DNA from: Pteria penguin | Taxonomy: Eukaryota > Mollusca > Bivalvia > Pterioida > Pteriidae | Assembly (NCBI GenBank): GCA_035048485.1 | Contig: CM068592.1 | Span: 29,944,001-30,008,000, forward strand | Direction of reading: 5' to 3' | DNA: 64,000 bases | Position numbers and translations under genes: made by a program | In this document: positions 53,575 to 64,000 of the stretch, piece by piece | Layout of the letters: every line of letters begins with the position of its first letter | Position numbering within the stretch: position 1 is the stretch's first letter | Notes under the pieces: generated by a model | The model's database searches: none | Told to the model about the DNA's origin: nothing | Seen by the model: only the letters and a program-made list of their open reading frames with translations

Positions 53575-53958
53575 TTTTGCAACGGACCTACCCGAAGCAG
53601 TGAGGGATCCTTTAAGTGCCATGCCTATCGTGACCAGGGACCTCGGTTTTCACTGTCCACGCCTACCGTGGCCAGGGAACTCGGCTTTCACTGTCCACGT
53701 CTACCGTGACCAGGGACCTCGGTTTTCACTGTCCACGCCTACCGTGACCAGTGACCTCGGTTTTCACTGTCCACGCCTACCGTGACCAGGGACCTCGGTT
53801 TTCACTGTCCACGCCAATCGTGACCAGGGACCTCGGTTTTCACTGCTTCATCCGAAAGACAGGACACCTGTGTATCCACTGTGGGAGTCGAACCCGGTAT
53901 TACCAGTCACGAACCAAACGTCTCATTATCATACACGGAGCTGCACTGGCTCAAGTAG
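53575..53958 (-). mobile_element. SINE family 1, copy 3, with amplified interior
   Basis: The - strand body (cttcgggtaggtccgttgca) and head (gggttcgactcccaca) bracket about six tandem units of roughly 37 bp (gtgaccagggacctcggttt, then tcactgtccacgcctacc) at 53629-53845. Other copies have the unit once. The (AATC) tail is absent. Confidence 0.85.
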
Positions 53959-54237
53959 AACAGACAGACACCTTGTAATATTGGCATGTAAATGACTGTT
54001 ATGCTTGAATAGGCAGATTTCCCCTATACGGTACAAGTTTTCAATTCACATCGTAAATACATGCATTGCTAATCCTATAGATGTAATTGAATTCAAATGT
54101 CTTTATGCGTACATATCTAATAAAGTACATGTTGTAGATAGTCAATAGTTGTCAATGACACCCAGTAATTGTTGCCACTTTCACTTTACCTACCTTGGAA
54201 TATCAAACAAGTATCGCCTTTCATGGCATATATATAG

Positions 54238-54373
54238 ATCTGAAATGAATTTTCATTTCATACGGTATTTATGAAACGAGTTGTTTGTTTTATATCCCCG
54301 AGCCTTGGCGAGGGGATATAAAACACACAACGAGTTTCATAAATACCGTATGAAATGAAAATTCATTTCAGAT
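54238..54373. repeat. Near-perfect 136-bp palindrome
   Basis: Two arms of about 62 bp (atctgaaatgaattttcatt ... ttatatcccc and complement) flank a 12-bp centre (gagccttggcga). Only about three arm positions differ. Likely a small foldback element or cruciform-forming sequence. Confidence 0.95.
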
Positions 54374-54994
54374 TCTTTTTATCACATGTTTACACTCAGT
54401 TTAAAGGTGTTTATTTCATGAAACGCCTGCTTGACACAATTCTTTTTCCACGCTATGACGTCACCTGCGTCATAAATTAATTTATAACATAGCGATATTT
54501 CACTGCATAAACAGCAAAACATGTGATAAATATTTTTTGATGCGATAAGGATCTTGTGTTTGTCTCCAGTGGCATTTTACAATGGATGGGGCATCCCAGT
54601 CTTTTTTTTCATATTTCATGATTATCTTTATAAATCGTTATCTCGCATCTGTCAGTGGATCCGCCACTGATCTCTATATCTATATCATAATATTGGATAT
54701 CCTCAAATGTGCAGGTGTAAAGGAAACAGGGACATTATATACAATATATGGTGTGAATAGGCCTTACCTGAAAACATGCGCATTCCCTGTTATGAATCAC
54801 AGACCTTTTCACACACACGATTTCTATAAAGAACTTCCCTACAAATGAATTCGTTCACATAGGTAAGAAATTGAGATATACCTCTACACTGCACTCCAGT
54901 CAAGCGTAACACTGTATAGTTTAGTGGTGATTTAATGACAGGGCAAGAAGTCAGCACACTCTCACCCCTGCCGTGTAGGTCAGTGAAGGGATGT
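54374..54994. other. Intergenic DNA, nothing recognised
   Basis: An 88-codon + strand frame at 54582-54848 has no family resemblance and no splice support. Confidence 0.45.
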
Positions 54995-55215
54995 TAGGTT
55001 CGGGTGGACCAGTAAAGATGGCGGATTCAGAGGAGGCTGCAGGGGTTGCAGTCCCCTTATGGATGAAAAATTTTACCGAAAAAAGTCATTTTCGACCATT
55101 TTTAGGGCTGCAACCATCTTTCAGGACCGAATACTGCACAACATTAATCGTGGGGGCTGCAACACCCCCCCCCCCCTTTCCCGCTTTCAAGAACTTTTAG
55201 ATCCGCCTATGAGTG
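54995..55215 (+). repeat. Dispersed element with poly-C and ggcggat/atccgcc ends
   Basis: Starts near atggcggattcagaggaggc, has two gggctgcaa-type internal repeats (ttgcagtcccc ... ggctgcaacac), a C run and ends tagatccgcc. The layout resembles the repeat at 1662-1812 without clear sequence identity. Confidence 0.5.
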
Positions 55216-56065
55216 AAGTCCCAGTTAATCCAGTTTTCTATGGTTTTCAGTTCTGATCATAAATAAGGCTCAGATAATATATCAAGGAGGAATGTTTGTT
55301 GAAGGGCCATTTTGTCATGTTATTGAAGTTTTTATTACCGTATTCTGATTCTTTCTTTTCTATGCCCATGGAAAATAGGTGATAAACAAATTTGAAAGGA
55401 GAAGATGGTATATACAGAGTTCTCATTAAATGCCAGCACCCTCTTTTCTCACTTTCACCCGTATTAAGAACTCTGGGTGTATCGATCTCCTAAAGTTGAC
55501 TCAAAATGATGACAGCATTTGTAACCCTAATTAAATTATCAAGTAAACATTGGAATTTCACATAAGAATATTTCCCAAAACAACATTTCATCCTCATCGA
55601 GCACTGTAATCTATCGAGTCATTCATTCTCATTCAGTCTATACAGCTTATGTTTCTCCTCACTAAAGATGATACCCTTTCGGACATACTTTGCGCCGCCC
55701 TGGCCAAACATCGCAAAATTAGAAACTTGTGGAGAGTCATGAAAATACCTCCATAAGAGTTCTTTACAAGTCACAGCTCAAAATAATGTGTTAGTATTGC
55801 AATCATCCTCTTCTTTTCTTTCTTCAAGGTCATTCTGTCTTAATCAACCGCTGCTGAGTTCTCTTACCAAAAACGATTTACTTTACTGAGCAAACTTGTT
55901 CTTCACAAATCTCACAGGGGACTTTATGACTTGGGTAAATATTGCTGATCCCTTTATATTTATCTTCTTAAATAAATTAATAGGAACACCCTTCTGGTGG
56001 TTAAGTGATTGGCTTGAGGCGGTCAATTTCTTGTAAAAATGATTTGATTTCATCAGTTACATGTA
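55216..56065. other. Intergenic DNA, nothing recognised
   Basis: No feature could be supported between the dispersed element and the Tc1 element. Confidence 0.45.
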
Positions 56066-57167
56066 TGTATACCACGTCCAAAATTTCATGTGTTTTGTTT
56101 AGTAACGAGTATGCCCCCCCGCATTTGCTTTAACGCACGCACGCAATCTGGACCGCATGGATTGACATAAAGTTCGAATTTTTCTCATAGGAATATTATT
56201 CCACTCTTCTTGAAGAGCACGTGCCAACTCATCCACAGTTCTTGGTTGACGGTGACGTTTACGTAAGCGTCTCCCTAACTCATCCCACATGTGCTCTATA
56301 GGATTGAGGTTGGATGAACGTGATGGGAAATTCATTACATTAATTCCCTGGATGTTTAGAAAGTTTAAGGTGACTCTAGCCGTGTGCGGGCGTGCGCCGT
56401 CTTGTTGAAACGTCAGCGGATTGTTAACAAATTTATGACGTTGAATTAATGGAAGGAGCTCAGGCTGTAAAACGTCATCGATATAGCGCCTCGCGGTATG
56501 AGTTTTCCTCAAAATAACCAGTGATGAGTTAAAATGTTGATTGATGGCTCCCCAAACCATGACGCCACCACCGCTAAATTTGTCAAGCTCAATTGTGCAG
56601 TTTGCGGCAAAATGTTCATTGCGTCTCCTATAAATGCGCTGTCTTCCGTCAGCCATGGACAAATTGAATCTTGATTCATCGCTGAACACTACGTCATGCC
56701 AATTACGTCGATTAGCAAGCATGTTACGGGACCATGTCAGACGATGTCTTCGGTGGCGAGGAGTTAGGATCAAGCATTTCAATGGGCGACGGCATAGCAA
56801 ACCTTGCTCTTTCAATCGTCGGCGTACTGTCCTTGGAGTAGATTTGCCTACCATGACGACCTATCACATCTCTTGACGTGCTTACGGCTGTCGCAAACCT
56901 GTCACGTAGATGACGTTGCCTCATGAAAACGTCTTGACGTCTTGTCGTTACGCGTGGCTGACCACTTCGAGGACGATCATTAACACTTCCTGTGGTCCGA
57001 TACTTCCTTACAAGTTTCGTGATTGCAAACAAATGGACGTTGAAGCGTCCTGCGATGATACCTTGATTTACGCCGGCGTCTACAAGGTCAAGAACAGCAT
57101 ACCTCTGTTGCTCAAAGGCACTAGGTACCAGTATACGTTATTTTTGAAGAAAATGACACGTGGTAGA
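56066..57167 (-). mobile_element. Tc1-like DNA transposon with broken transposase
   Basis: The - strand encodes helix-turn-helix regions (YAVLDLVDAG, AITKLVRKYRTTGSV, DRPRSGQPR, then TPRTVRRRLKEQGL) and a catalytic domain with VVFSDESRFNL, FQQDGARPHTA and NPIEHMWDELGRR. Exactly 34 residues separate the second Asp from Glu, the DD34E pattern of Tc1. A one-base shift near 56850, in caaatctact, separates the DNA-binding half (57125-56850) from the catalytic half (56854-56099). The expected start Met is not evident. taccacgt at 56070-56077 and its complement at 57158-57165 may be remains of the terminal inverted repeats. Confidence 0.9.
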
Positions 57168-57369
57168 GTACTTTTTGAAAAGCACACGAGTGAACAGTAT
57201 TACGTTATGGTTGAGTGATTTGTATCGCCGATAGCATGAAAGTTACCCCAATCACACAAAATCAAGCAGATATTCAAATCGATTTATTTTCAAAACATTT
57301 ATGTTATTACATGAAAAAAACCATATAGGCGTTTTTAAAGTCCCTGAGTATATATACGTCGACTTGGGC

Positions 57370-58400
57370 CTGAAATCGGGCCAGAAGAGCACTGAGTGAC
57401 GCTTGTGCAACAACTCGGACCGGAGGAAGGCACTGGCGCAGTAGCGACGCTTGTGCTTCACCTCGGACTAAAGAAGGACACTGCCGCAGCTGCGACTCGA
57501 GGAAGGCACTGAGGCAGCAGCGACGCTTGTGAGGAGAGCACTGACGCAACAGTGAAGCTGCGGAGGCTTATGCAACACCTACAACCAGAAGAGGGCAATG
57601 ACGCAGCAGTGACGTTTGCGCAAAAACTCGGACCAGAGGAAGGCATTGCCGCAGTCGCGACGCTGCATAAGGCTTGTGCAACACCTACGACCAGAGGAGG
57701 GCATTGACGCAGTATTCACGATTGTGCAACAACTCGGACCAGAGGAAGGCATTGACGCAGTAGCGAGGCTGTACAGGGTTGTGCCAAACAAGGGAGAAGG
57801 GAAGGGCACGTCCGCAGCTGCGTAGGCTTGTGTCAATTATCGGACAAGAGGAGAGCACTGCCGCAGCTGCTTAAGCTTGTACCACACATCGGACAAGAGG
57901 AAAGCAATGGAGCAACTGCGTAAGATTGTGCCATACATCGTACAAGGGGTGCAGTTTGAGAACGGGATTGTCGCAGCTGCGTAGGCTTGTACCACACAAC
58001 GACTAAGAAGATGGCACTGGAGCAGCTGTGTAAGCTTGTGCCACACATAGGGCAAGAGGAGGGCACTGGAGCAGAGCTCTGCGTAGGCCTGCGCCACACA
58101 TCGGACAAGAGACGGGCACTGGAACAGCTGCACAGGCTTGCGCCGCACATTGGACAAGAACAGGGGAGGGAACTGGAACAGCTGCGTAGGCTTGTGCCAC
58201 ATATTGGACAAGAGAAGGGGAGGCTACTGCAGCAGCTGCATAGCCTTGTGACACACATCGGAAAAGAGGGGGAAACTGGAGCTGCGTAGGCTTATGCCAC
58301 ATACTGGACACAAGGGGGTGGCACTGGACATGTGGATGGGCTTGTGCCACACAACAGATAAGAGGTGGGCACTGCTGCATTTGCGTAGGCTGCTGCAACA
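57370..58400 (+). repeat. 51-bp minisatellite, about 20 divergent copies
   Basis: The unit is close to cttgtgccacacatcggaca, agaggagggcactggagcag, then ctgcgtagg. It changes gradually from gcaacaactcggaccag at the left to gccacacatcggacaag at the right. As 51 is 17 codons, frames of 17-residue repeats open on both strands. None has gene context. Confidence 0.93.
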
Positions 58401-58689
58401 GGATCCACTAAGGACAATCAGAGCAGAAGTAACTACAAGCTGGAGTCTCTCTCCCAATCCGCGATCAACACCACATCCCGTATAACTCACTGATCAACAC
58501 CACATCCCGTATAACTCACTGATCAACTGACCAAGAACAATCCATAAAAGGAGCAGCAGACCTATTGACTGGAACAACCGCTGTTCCTGCATATATCCAG
58601 AATCACACCTATAAGCTGGCATAACTGAGGACTTGGTTACGTGTTCCGAGATGGGAGGGTCACACAGGCCAAAGCACAATAACCCCTAA
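58401..58689. other. Unclassified, includes a 29-bp direct duplication
   Basis: gatcaacaccacatcccgta, then taactcact occurs twice in a row at about 58464-58521. Confidence 0.6.
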
Positions 58690-59075
58690 CCCTACATTAG
58701 AGGCTTCCCACTACCCCTGGGGCTTACTCCTACCCCTGGGGCTTCAACAGCCGCAGTCTCTGCCCTACTCCCCGTCCCCCAAGACCTAGGTCAGGCGGGG
58801 AGGGGCAGGACTGCAGGCTGGTACTTACTCTTACTCTTACTCTTACTCTTACTCTTATTCTTATTCTCACTCACCCTCTTACCTTCATTCAACTTACCTT
58901 TTATTTTATCCTCCTTGTTGCACCTGTAATGGAATGGGGTTATTCATACATATTATCATATACATATTCAATTCAATCATACTCATATAGACCATCCCCG
59001 ACCGGGGTTCGAACCTATGACCTTGGGTACCCTGTCGTCAGGCGTCCTACGCTCTGACACTTCGGCTACCCGGAC
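58690..59075 (-). mobile_element. tRNA-related SINE or tRNA pseudogene with body (family 3)
   Basis: On the - strand a tRNA-like head (box A TAGCCGAAGTGT, box B GGTTCGAACCCC) begins near 59075. A body follows, with an (AGAGTA)n run at about 58829-58862 and a GC-rich segment (gaccttaggtct-like, ccccgcctgacctaggtctt). The acceptor stem does not pair well, so it is probably not a functional tRNA. Confidence 0.6.
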
Positions 59076-61949
59076 CATGAGTAACAGATATTTCACAACT
59101 AATTATAAATTTCATGACTAAAGTTCATTGTCATCGTCATTTACAGCCAAAGGGCTCAATTTGAATATAAATCTACATTTCAAAATTATAAACAAATACA
59201 ATGTTCATCTTATACTGATAAAAATCTGAATTGTTCAATGAAACATGATTAATGTATAATGTTGACAATAAAGTTATGAAACTTACATCCCTCATTAACT
59301 TGAAAATTGCACTATATAATGTGTTTTCTAATAATTAGGTTGAATAGTGGAAAATAAAAAAAATTAATTAGAGTTATCTTTCTTTGCGGATAGCCCAATA
59401 TAGAAAAATTGTAATAAAATGATTCCATTCCTCAAAATAAAGAAAGCTTCCTTTAAAATTCTTTCCAAAATAGTAATTGAACTAGGGATATCACTATACT
59501 CATAGACATTGCACACTGAAAGTACATATTATATTACAATGAGGGTGATAAAGAATGTTTGAATCTAACCCATTTGGCGTTGGAGATACTTATATTCTCT
59601 TAAATAATGTATTTTGGACAACTTACCAAAAACTATACACTTGCTTTAATTTGCCTATTACTCAAAAAAAGATCAATATACTTTTTCATAAGTTATTTGA
59701 ATCAGCAGCACCAGTCTTGTGAAACAAGCAACTATCTAGTTTACCATGATAAATTCAAATTGCATTAACAACGCCACGACAAATACGAATGTAGTACTCA
59801 ATTGACGTTTCTACGGCTTTATAGCATAGATGACCCTGCTAATTTTTCAAAATCATTCCCAATTCTCTTTTTATAAATTAAACAAGGACATTTACCTCTA
59901 CCAATAAAAACAGGCAAAGTCTCATAAAATCTATGTAGTTCTTTTGAATGAGATTTTCTTTACGCAACAGAACATTGCACCAAGGTATATCTATATGATG
60001 GAAAAGATTATTCGAACATTCTGTTCTATTCAAACCCTCTATTTCATCCCAAAACCTAAATTCACAGACCGTTGATCCATTAGTTATACATAAAAGTTCC
60101 AACGCTGCAATCTAATACGGTTTGTTACCTACGTTGGAAATAATCTATGATACCACTGCATTAACCTGCCCCTCTAGGACCTAGAAAAACGTTTAATGTC
60201 ACTAAATATCATACACATTTTACAACATTTTTTTCTATATAACCTTTCCAAAGATGCATTCTGACTGAAACCAAAACCGATTTATACAAAAGGACCTCAT
60301 TTACACCTGACTAAGGGATTACGATAGAATTAAGTCAAACTTATTTTGTGTTTCACGGTCTAGTGGCGCGTGAAGTTTTTACCAAATAGTCATAGGGCTT
60401 AAGTGTACAAGAACTCTAGAGAGCAAATAAATAAAAGAATTGTATTTTCTCCTAGGTATTAAGGTAATGTATAGATGGCTGGACTCTCCCAATATTTTCA
60501 GTCTTTCCCCTATATAACTACAAAATTTAACATTAAAATTATTGGAATGTTTATCGAAAGATCTGCCGTCTTGTGTCTTTAAGATATTTCTTTAAATTCG
60601 TGAATATCTAATTTTTGTGTATGCAGCTGCAAATAACAACGATTGTCACACAATCACAGTAATCGGCTACACTGACATTCTGATTGCTATAACATACAGA
60701 CATACGGTTACGTCCATTCTTAGTGGGTCCTCAAAGGAGACGTAGATTTTGGACAGCGTATACATGCATTTATGTGGCCGTTAACAACTACCACAGCCTA
60801 CTTTACCGTTTATCTTCTCTTGTCATTGTAAAGAAAGCAAAACATTTTATTCTATTGCCATTGCTTTTATAGATTCCTTATACAACCGCTAAGATCGCAA
60901 ATACTTATTCCGTTCATGTTTGTATTTTAGTCACCTACCAAACCTATTGTTCTTTCTGAGAAAGAGTGATTCCGTTTTATAATTATATCAGTATTTAAAA
61001 AAAATTGTATATTCATACGCAAAACCTTTTGCATTGCTTTCAAACATTGCGTGCCAAGAATACATATTAATGACACCTTACATTTTAATGCATGCACAGA
61101 ACATATATTAGCCCATGTAATTTCTAAATAGTACGCAAAAGTCTTTGATACTGGACACAGTTCATGTACAGACAGCCTAGCCCTCGCCATCCAAATGGCT
61201 GTACATAAACAATAAAGTACTGATTAATCCTATTGATTGTACAAAAGTGATGATATGTATCAATCGTACAGAAAACAATGTTTCCTTATCATACATTTTC
61301 AGTAACGCGGTAGAGCAGAGCGGCTTTTAAAACGATTCAAGTACGTAGGCCTACCCGATCTAAGTAGTAAACATGTTTCAAAGGCTGCACACGATGATGA
61401 TATCATCACATATTAACACTATCAATTCCTATGTTTTGATTGTTATAACAACACTCAAAAATGTTGAACTTTGTGTGCGTTTTTTTTTTCCTTTTCTTTC
61501 TTTTTTGTTTTTTGTTTTTGTTTTTGGGGTTTTTTTTTGTTTTGTCTTGTTTGTTTATTATTTTTATTTTTTTTAACTTGGCTTGTTTTAGTGTGTTCAC
61601 TTCTGCTTTTATCGCCGGCTTTTTCCCTTAAAGTGCGAGTGCGAGGTATATCCAACTCTCTTAAACAACGAATATTGATGTATTATTTTCATAACCCATT
61701 GTGCAGTAAAATGCAAGGATAACAGCATTAGTAAAGAAGGGACATCATTTGTATAAAATAAAGATCTTTATCATGGACCCCGGAATAACCAGAAGTGTGA
61801 TCAAGCATCATAAGAAACTTAAAACCAACAATTCGACTTATGTATAGGAGTAAGGAGTACTCTTAAACGTGATCTTTAGACAAACGAAACCATTAAGTCT
61901 ACTCGTAGATTTCTGTATTCAAGACGAGAGGTTTTGTTCATAAAAATAC
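59076..61949. other. AT-rich intergenic DNA, nothing firmly recognised
   Basis: Contains a T-rich low-complexity stretch at 61480-61580. A 74-codon - strand frame at 59878-60102 and an 87-codon frame at 60927-61190 have no recognisable family and no strong splice sites. Confidence 0.5.
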
Positions 61950-62215
61950 ACAGCCAGTGAAGGAGGTTCTCGGCTCGTGACCGGGAGGTCTGGTTTCGAC
62001 TCCCACTATGGGTGCACCGGTGTCCTGTCTTTCGAATGAGACAGCAAAAACCGAGGACCTGTGCCGTGGTAGGCATGGCGCGTAATTACAAGATCCCTCT
62101 CTGCTTCGGGTAGGTCAGTTGCAAAGGTACAAATTTTTATGCGATTCACCAGGCAGATGCCGTCACCATATACGTGAGTAATCGTGGAGTGACGTAAAAT
62201 TAATAATCAATCAAT
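61950..62215 (+). mobile_element. tRNA-derived SINE, family 1, copy 4
   Basis: Head from cagtgaaggaggttctcggc through ggtttcgactcccac (decayed box B), the family body, and tail ataatcaatcaataaata. More diverged than the copy at 15.5 kb. Confidence 0.85.
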
Positions 62216-63857
62216 AAATATATTATAACAAAAAAGGGGTGGGATCTGATGCAATGTTAGCAACAGATATTAACAATGAAAATATATATATAAAAAAAAA
62301 AAAGATTTTACTCGGATCTATAATATAGGATACCGTGGGGCCTCCAAAAGGATACATACAGAAAGTAATCTCAACAGAATAAAGCAGAAGATTTGATTGG
62401 CAGTTCTTGTCATGGCTTTAATGTATAATGTTCATTATCATTGATAAGCATAATCATGTAGTTAAATGAAGTATAAATAATAAATCAGATCAAAGTTCAA
62501 TAACTCTGGAGCTGAATGTTCAGTATTGAATGTTCATTGTTCACTACATCATAAATGCAAAGCTGACATAAACCAATAACCTAGTTGCAAATACAAATAA
62601 TTAAATGGTCAATAAATCGATGGTTTACGTCGACACTCAGTTGTATATGACGAAGATAATCAATACAAATAAGAAAAGTCCCAATTATTGGCTTCAGAGT
62701 CTGGAAGGCAACAGAAACTGAAGCGCGGCTTGAATGCAAAATATGCAATATACGGTCAAGCATAAATGTTAAACGATGATTAAGACTATAGGTGGTAAAG
62801 CCATGACGAGGAGGACGAGGTGGAAATCCAGGTGACAGACCAGAAAGGAATGGAACTGAAAGTATTAAAAAGACAACGAAAACACAACAAAAAGCAATTG
62901 ACAATATTATATATATAAATAAGCAATAGGGTAGATGAAATGGGTTGGCTGATTTCTACAACTGAGGAGTTAAGTCGCTCAGCATGCCAGGATAGCCAGA
63001 AGTAGCTCTTAGGTTGATTACCGGACTTTGTAAACTAAGATTAGAGTTATCTTTTCTTTAACCTGTAACGACTAGCTTTATCCATTTTAATAACAATAAC
63101 TTATCAATCAAGGGATAAGCAATTATTATAATGAAGGAAGATAATCAAAATTGGGTAGGGGAGGGCAAACCAAATTCCATTTCATTAAAAAAATTTCTTT
63201 TTTTTTTATTTTTCTGGTGTGCTAGTATCCCAGAGGTCCACGGTTCTTACGACTAGGAAATGAAGTTATCTAATACAATTTTTTTTATTATCAACGAGTT
63301 ACGTAAAAGGCATCAATGCAGAATAGATTCATCTTCAATCTGTAAAATGTAATGTATTTATGCCACTCCGTTCATTTTATTTCGTTTATCTGTAATTATA
63401 TATTGTTTTCAAGTTATGCATGTCGATGTAAAGACACATTTTGAAATTGTTCCAGCTTCATAGAGGTTTGTGGAGAAATTCTGAACGTACAATTCATGCT
63501 CGTCAAATTATAACTCTTCTTCTTCTTCTTCTTCTTCTTCTTCTTCTCTGTCTGAACGATTGTAAATAAACCAATTTACATTATAAGTGATGGGCGTGGT
63601 GGAAGCGGGAGCAGCTGCCATACGCATGTGGATATCGATACTGGTAGTAAGTCGAAAACTTACGATCTATTCTGTCTTTACACTGAAGTCTAAGACCATA
63701 GACGTATAATCATACTTGATTATACGTCTGTGCTAAGACTCAACCTACCACACTGTCACATTTCGAGAATAGATATTTTATATGTTAGATTAAGAGATAG
63801 ACAAACAACGTACACACTGTATCACTTTGACATTAGCTCAATTTGAGCTAACCAGTG
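62216..63857. other. Intergenic DNA with a (TTC)n microsatellite at 63514-63547
   Basis: No gene was supported. A - strand frame at 62581-62904 starts with a leader-like hydrophobic stretch but has no ATG. Confidence 0.5.
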
Positions 63858-64000
63858 CATGGCGGATGCAGGATTTCCGAAAAGGGGGCCTACATGTGTA
63901 TTAGCCAAACTACTCAGCCATTTTTGGTGCAAAACCTGGATTTTTTACTAGTAAATATGTAGCCAAAAGGGGGGGGGGCGGCCCCCCTCTAAATCCGCCA
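63858..64000 (+). repeat. Dispersed repeat with poly-G run, copy 2 (cut by window end)
   Basis: ggcggatgcaggatttccga ... ttagccaaactact ... ctctaaatccgcca. Same orientation and order as 1662-1812. It begins with ggcggat and ends with atccgcc, a short inverted terminus. Confidence 0.85.

Noticed and set aside
57252..58490. Cys/Ser-rich frames on the - strand and Leu/Gln-rich frames on the + strand
   Set aside because: Both come from the 51-bp minisatellite. Overlapping frames on both strands drift with the units and have no gene context.
58993..59075. tRNA gene on the - strand
   Set aside because: Box A and box B are present, but the acceptor stem pairs poorly and the sequence continues into a repeat body. 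SINE or pseudogene preferred.
62581..62904. Secreted peptide gene with leader-like N-terminus
   Set aside because: The frame has no ATG, and the leader is interrupted by a candidate acceptor. There is no family match.

Overview
The window looks like nuclear DNA from a lophotrochozoan animal, most likely a bivalve mollusc. It is AT-rich with intron-split genes, many tRNA-derived SINEs, non-LTR retrotransposon remains, a Tc1 transposon, foldback elements, and unusually many minisatellites. The organism call is inference from repeat style and gene families, not from a diagnostic marker.

Three genes can be reconstructed to the base, because splice sites and codon phases join every coding exon. 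(1) A GT14 (core-2/I-branching, GCNT-like) glycosyltransferase on the + strand, 3 exons, 2005-7384, 456 aa. (2) An unrecognised single-pass membrane protein on the - strand, 8 exons, 18946 down to 7503, 547 aa. It has a signal peptide, a cysteine-rich head, tandem duplicated exons carrying a W/F-rich motif, one membrane span and a 74-residue tail. It meets the GCNT gene tail to tail with 118 bp between the stop codons. (3) A complete concentrative nucleoside transporter (SLC28/CNT) on the - strand, 12 coding exons, 44450 down to 31186, 643 aa.

Layout: 1-2000 SINE and dispersed repeat; 2005-7384 GCNT gene, with a 29-bp minisatellite and microsatellites in its introns; 7503-18946 novel membrane-protein gene, with a 2.5-kb 24-bp minisatellite in its last intron and a 4 x 325-bp array in its second; 19.7-22.2 kb broken LINE carrying nested insertions; 22.2-27.1 kb 78-bp satellite with a higher-order repeat; 27.1-31.2 kb reverse-transcriptase remnant and a possible orphan exon; 31.2-44.45 kb CNT gene, with a 1.2-kb MITE-like insertion and a 64-bp minisatellite in its introns; 45-50 kb microsatellites and inverted duplications; 50.2-53.5 kb second LINE, split by a second copy of the same foldback element; 53.6-54.4 kb SINE with an amplified interior, and a near-perfect palindrome; 56.07-57.17 kb broken Tc1 element; 57.4-58.4 kb 51-bp minisatellite; 58.7-64 kb tRNA-like SINEs and otherwise featureless AT-rich DNA.

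The three genes do not form an obvious pathway. The GCNT protein would modify O-glycans in the Golgi, although its catalytic glutamate position appears to be lysine. The CNT would import nucleosides with sodium, and its selectivity residues lean towards the purine type. The middle gene has the layout of a cell-surface receptor or adhesion protein, with function unknown.
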